A stretch of 64,000 nt of DNA from Hippophae tibetana (Eukaryota > Streptophyta > Magnoliopsida > Rosales > Elaeagnaceae): contig CM072808.1 in the NCBI GenBank assembly GCA_037013495.1, forward strand, positions 5,929,319 through 5,993,318, read 5' to 3'. Shown piece after piece: positions 62,607 to 64,000 of this stretch. The translations under genes were made by a program, and so were the position numbers. The notes under the pieces are model-generated. The model made no database searches, had not been told where the DNA came from, and was given only the letters and a program-made list of their open reading frames with translations. The first letter of the stretch is position 1. The number at the start of each line of letters is the position of its first letter.

Positions 62607-64000
62607 CTATAAAGGAGATATTGGTGCAGTCCTAGGTTTGTTTGTTTATATTTTCAATCAATCTCTCTTATTGAAAAAAATAGGGAGGAGAAAAAGAAAA
62701 TGAATGTTGTTCACATTTTCAAAATAAAAAACACATTTGGTAAATATGAGTTACAACTTTCAATAGAGATAAATTTTGACTGGGGTATGGAAACGAATAT
62801 TATAATATCTCTAATTAAAGCTCGTATCAAATTAAACAATATGCATTTTCCTCGAAATAAAAATAATTTTTGTACCCAAATAACATCGTTTACATCACTT
62901 ATTTAGTGTTTAAAGATTTTGACGCAACATTTTCAATTTACTTACTTCCGGTTTAATTCAAAAGAGCTATAAAGGAGATATTGGAGCCGATCTAGGGTTT
63001 GTTTTTTTATATTTTCAATCAATCTTTCTTATTGAAAAAATATTGAGTAGAAAAAAAGAACGAAGATGTTGTTCACATTTTCAAAAACAAAAAAAACATT
63101 TGGTAAATAAGTGTAAAAACTTTCAACGGAGATATCTTTTTACTCGGGGTATCGAAACGACTATTATAATTTATTAAATTGAATCTCATATGAAATTACA
63201 CAATATGTATTGGTCTCATAAGAAAAAAATCGTTTTTGTACCCAAATAACATCGTTTACATCACTTATTTAGTGTTTAAAGATTTTGACGCACTATTTTC
63301 ATTTTACTTACTTCCGGTTTAATTCAAGAGAGCTATAAAGGAGATATTGGTGCCGACCTAGGTTTGTTTGTTTATATTTTCAATCATTATCTCTTATTGA
63401 AATAATAGGGAAGAGAAAAAGAAAATGAATGTGGTTGACATTTTCAAAATAGAAAACACATTTGGTAAAGATGAGTTACAACTTTCAACGGAGATAACTT
63501 TTGACTGAGGTATCGAAACAAATATTATATTATATCAAATTAAAGCTCTTATCAAATTAAACAATATGCATTTTCCTCGAAAGGAAAATCATTTTTGTAC
63601 CGAAATAACATCGTTTACATCACTTATTTACTACTTAAAGTTTTTGACGTACCATTTTCATTTTACTTACTTCCGGCTTAATTCAATAGAGCTATAAAGG
63701 AGATATTGGTGCCGATCAAGGTTTGTTTTTTATATTTTCAATCAATCTCTCTTATTGAAAAAATATTGAGTAGAAAAAAAGAACGGAGATTTTGTTCACA
63801 TTTTCAAAAACAAAAAAACATTTGGAAAATAAGAGTAACAACTTTCAACGGAGATATCTTTTTACTCGGGGTATCGAAACCACTATTATAATTTATTAAA
63901 TGGAATCTCATATCAAATTACACAATATGTATTGGTCTCACAAGAAAAAAATCGTTTTTGTACCCAAATAACATCGTTTACATCACTTATTTAGTGTTTA
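62607..64000 (+). repeat. Right-hand hexamer, copy 3, cut by the window edge
   Basis: A monomers at 62607 and 63333, with a partial B from 63692. The body of the first A matches the copy at 58265. Its head has the private GGTGCAGTCCTAGG and TTCCTGTTTAATTC precedes it. The array continues beyond the window. Confidence 0.9.

Larger units (their letters stand above)
1..64000 (+). repeat. Satellite DNA array, ~361 bp monomer, A/B dimeric with higher-order repeats
   Basis: The anchor CTATAAAGGAGATATTGG (or a one-base variant) recurs every 358-365 bp across the window, always on the plus strand, for about 178 monomers including partial ones at both ends. Two classes alternate. Class A is about 360 bp and carries a purine tract running into ATGAATGTTGTTCACATTTT. 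Class B is about 363 bp and carries AAAATATTGAG and AAAAAAAGAACGGAG at the same place. Both share the CTATAAAGG head, GGTATCGAAAC, ACAATATGCAT and TTTGTACCCAAATAACAT, so they descend from one ancestor. There is no gene-like or unique spacer anywhere. Long one-direction arrays with higher-order repeats are known from centromeric and heterochromatic satellites; the chromosomal location here is inference. Confidence 0.98.

Noticed and set aside
237-63891. Roughly ninety small plus-strand open frames of 60-111 codons, most beginning MNVVHIFK, and a second set beginning MVPIKV
   Set aside because: They are the same frames repeated with the satellite monomer. Differences between subtypes mostly change residues, many copies have stops or one-base losses, and no domain, signal or family is recognisable. 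Not annotated as CDS.
1-64000. CRISPR array
   Set aside because: The repeats are 360 bp long and contiguous, with no unique spacers and no cas genes.
1-64000. CENP-B box in the conserved GGTATCGAAACGAAT/ACTCGGGTATCG segment
   Set aside because: Read on the minus strand it has TTCG and CCCGAG but not the required TTCG-N4-A-N2-CGGG spacing.
1-64000. Transposon or retroelement origin (terminal repeats, target duplications, transposase or reverse transcriptase)
   Set aside because: No long coding frame on either strand, no terminal inverted repeats and no flanking target duplications; the only structure is head-to-tail monomers.

Overview
The whole 64 kb window is one uninterrupted, head-to-tail satellite DNA array. 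I found no protein gene, RNA gene, transposon or unique sequence in it. The repeat is A+T-rich (roughly 70% by eye, not counted) and its basic unit is about 361 bp. All units lie in the same orientation. Arrays of this kind are typical of eukaryotic heterochromatin (centromeric, pericentromeric or subtelomeric). Nothing here identifies the species; a plant or an invertebrate is possible, and I do not recognise the family.

Two diverged monomer classes can be told apart. Class A (about 360 bp) has a purine tract running into ATGAATGT and an open frame of about 65-111 codons. Class B (about 363 bp) has AAAATATTGAG and AAAAAAAGAACGGAG at the same place, and stops in that frame. I set the monomer start at the conserved CTATAAAGG. 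Following the class-A ATG through the window gives 98 A and about 80 B monomers. The ground state is an alternating A-B dimer of about 723 bp. It is broken by 21 A-A steps and 2 B-B steps.

Layout: (1) 144-9906, hexamers (ABABAB, 2169 bp) with one shortened copy; a ten-monomer piece is repeated 3979 bp downstream. (2) 9907-21459, AAB trimers and an AABABAB heptamer of exactly 2528 bp, three full copies in tandem. (3) 21460-27581, a 13-mer of 4676 bp plus a more diverged ABAB stretch. (4) 27582-31556, a displaced copy of part of 6.7-11 kb (offset 20,568 bp). (5) 31557-43486, a 17-mer and two 8-mers that share a chimeric A monomer. (6) 43487-52838, two almost identical 4676 bp 13-mers, related to 21460-26135 by an offset of 22,027 bp. 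(7) 52839-64000, more diverged monomers in which most class-A frames carry stops, ending in 2171 bp hexamers.

The interest lies in the recombination record: nested higher-order repeats, phase-shift junctions that can be placed to within tens of bases, chimeric monomers, patchwork conversion-like tracts, a slippage deletion inherited by displaced copies, and CpG-to-TpG/CpA changes consistent with cytosine methylation. The many small open frames are by-products of the class-A monomer, because differences between subtypes mostly change the amino acid.
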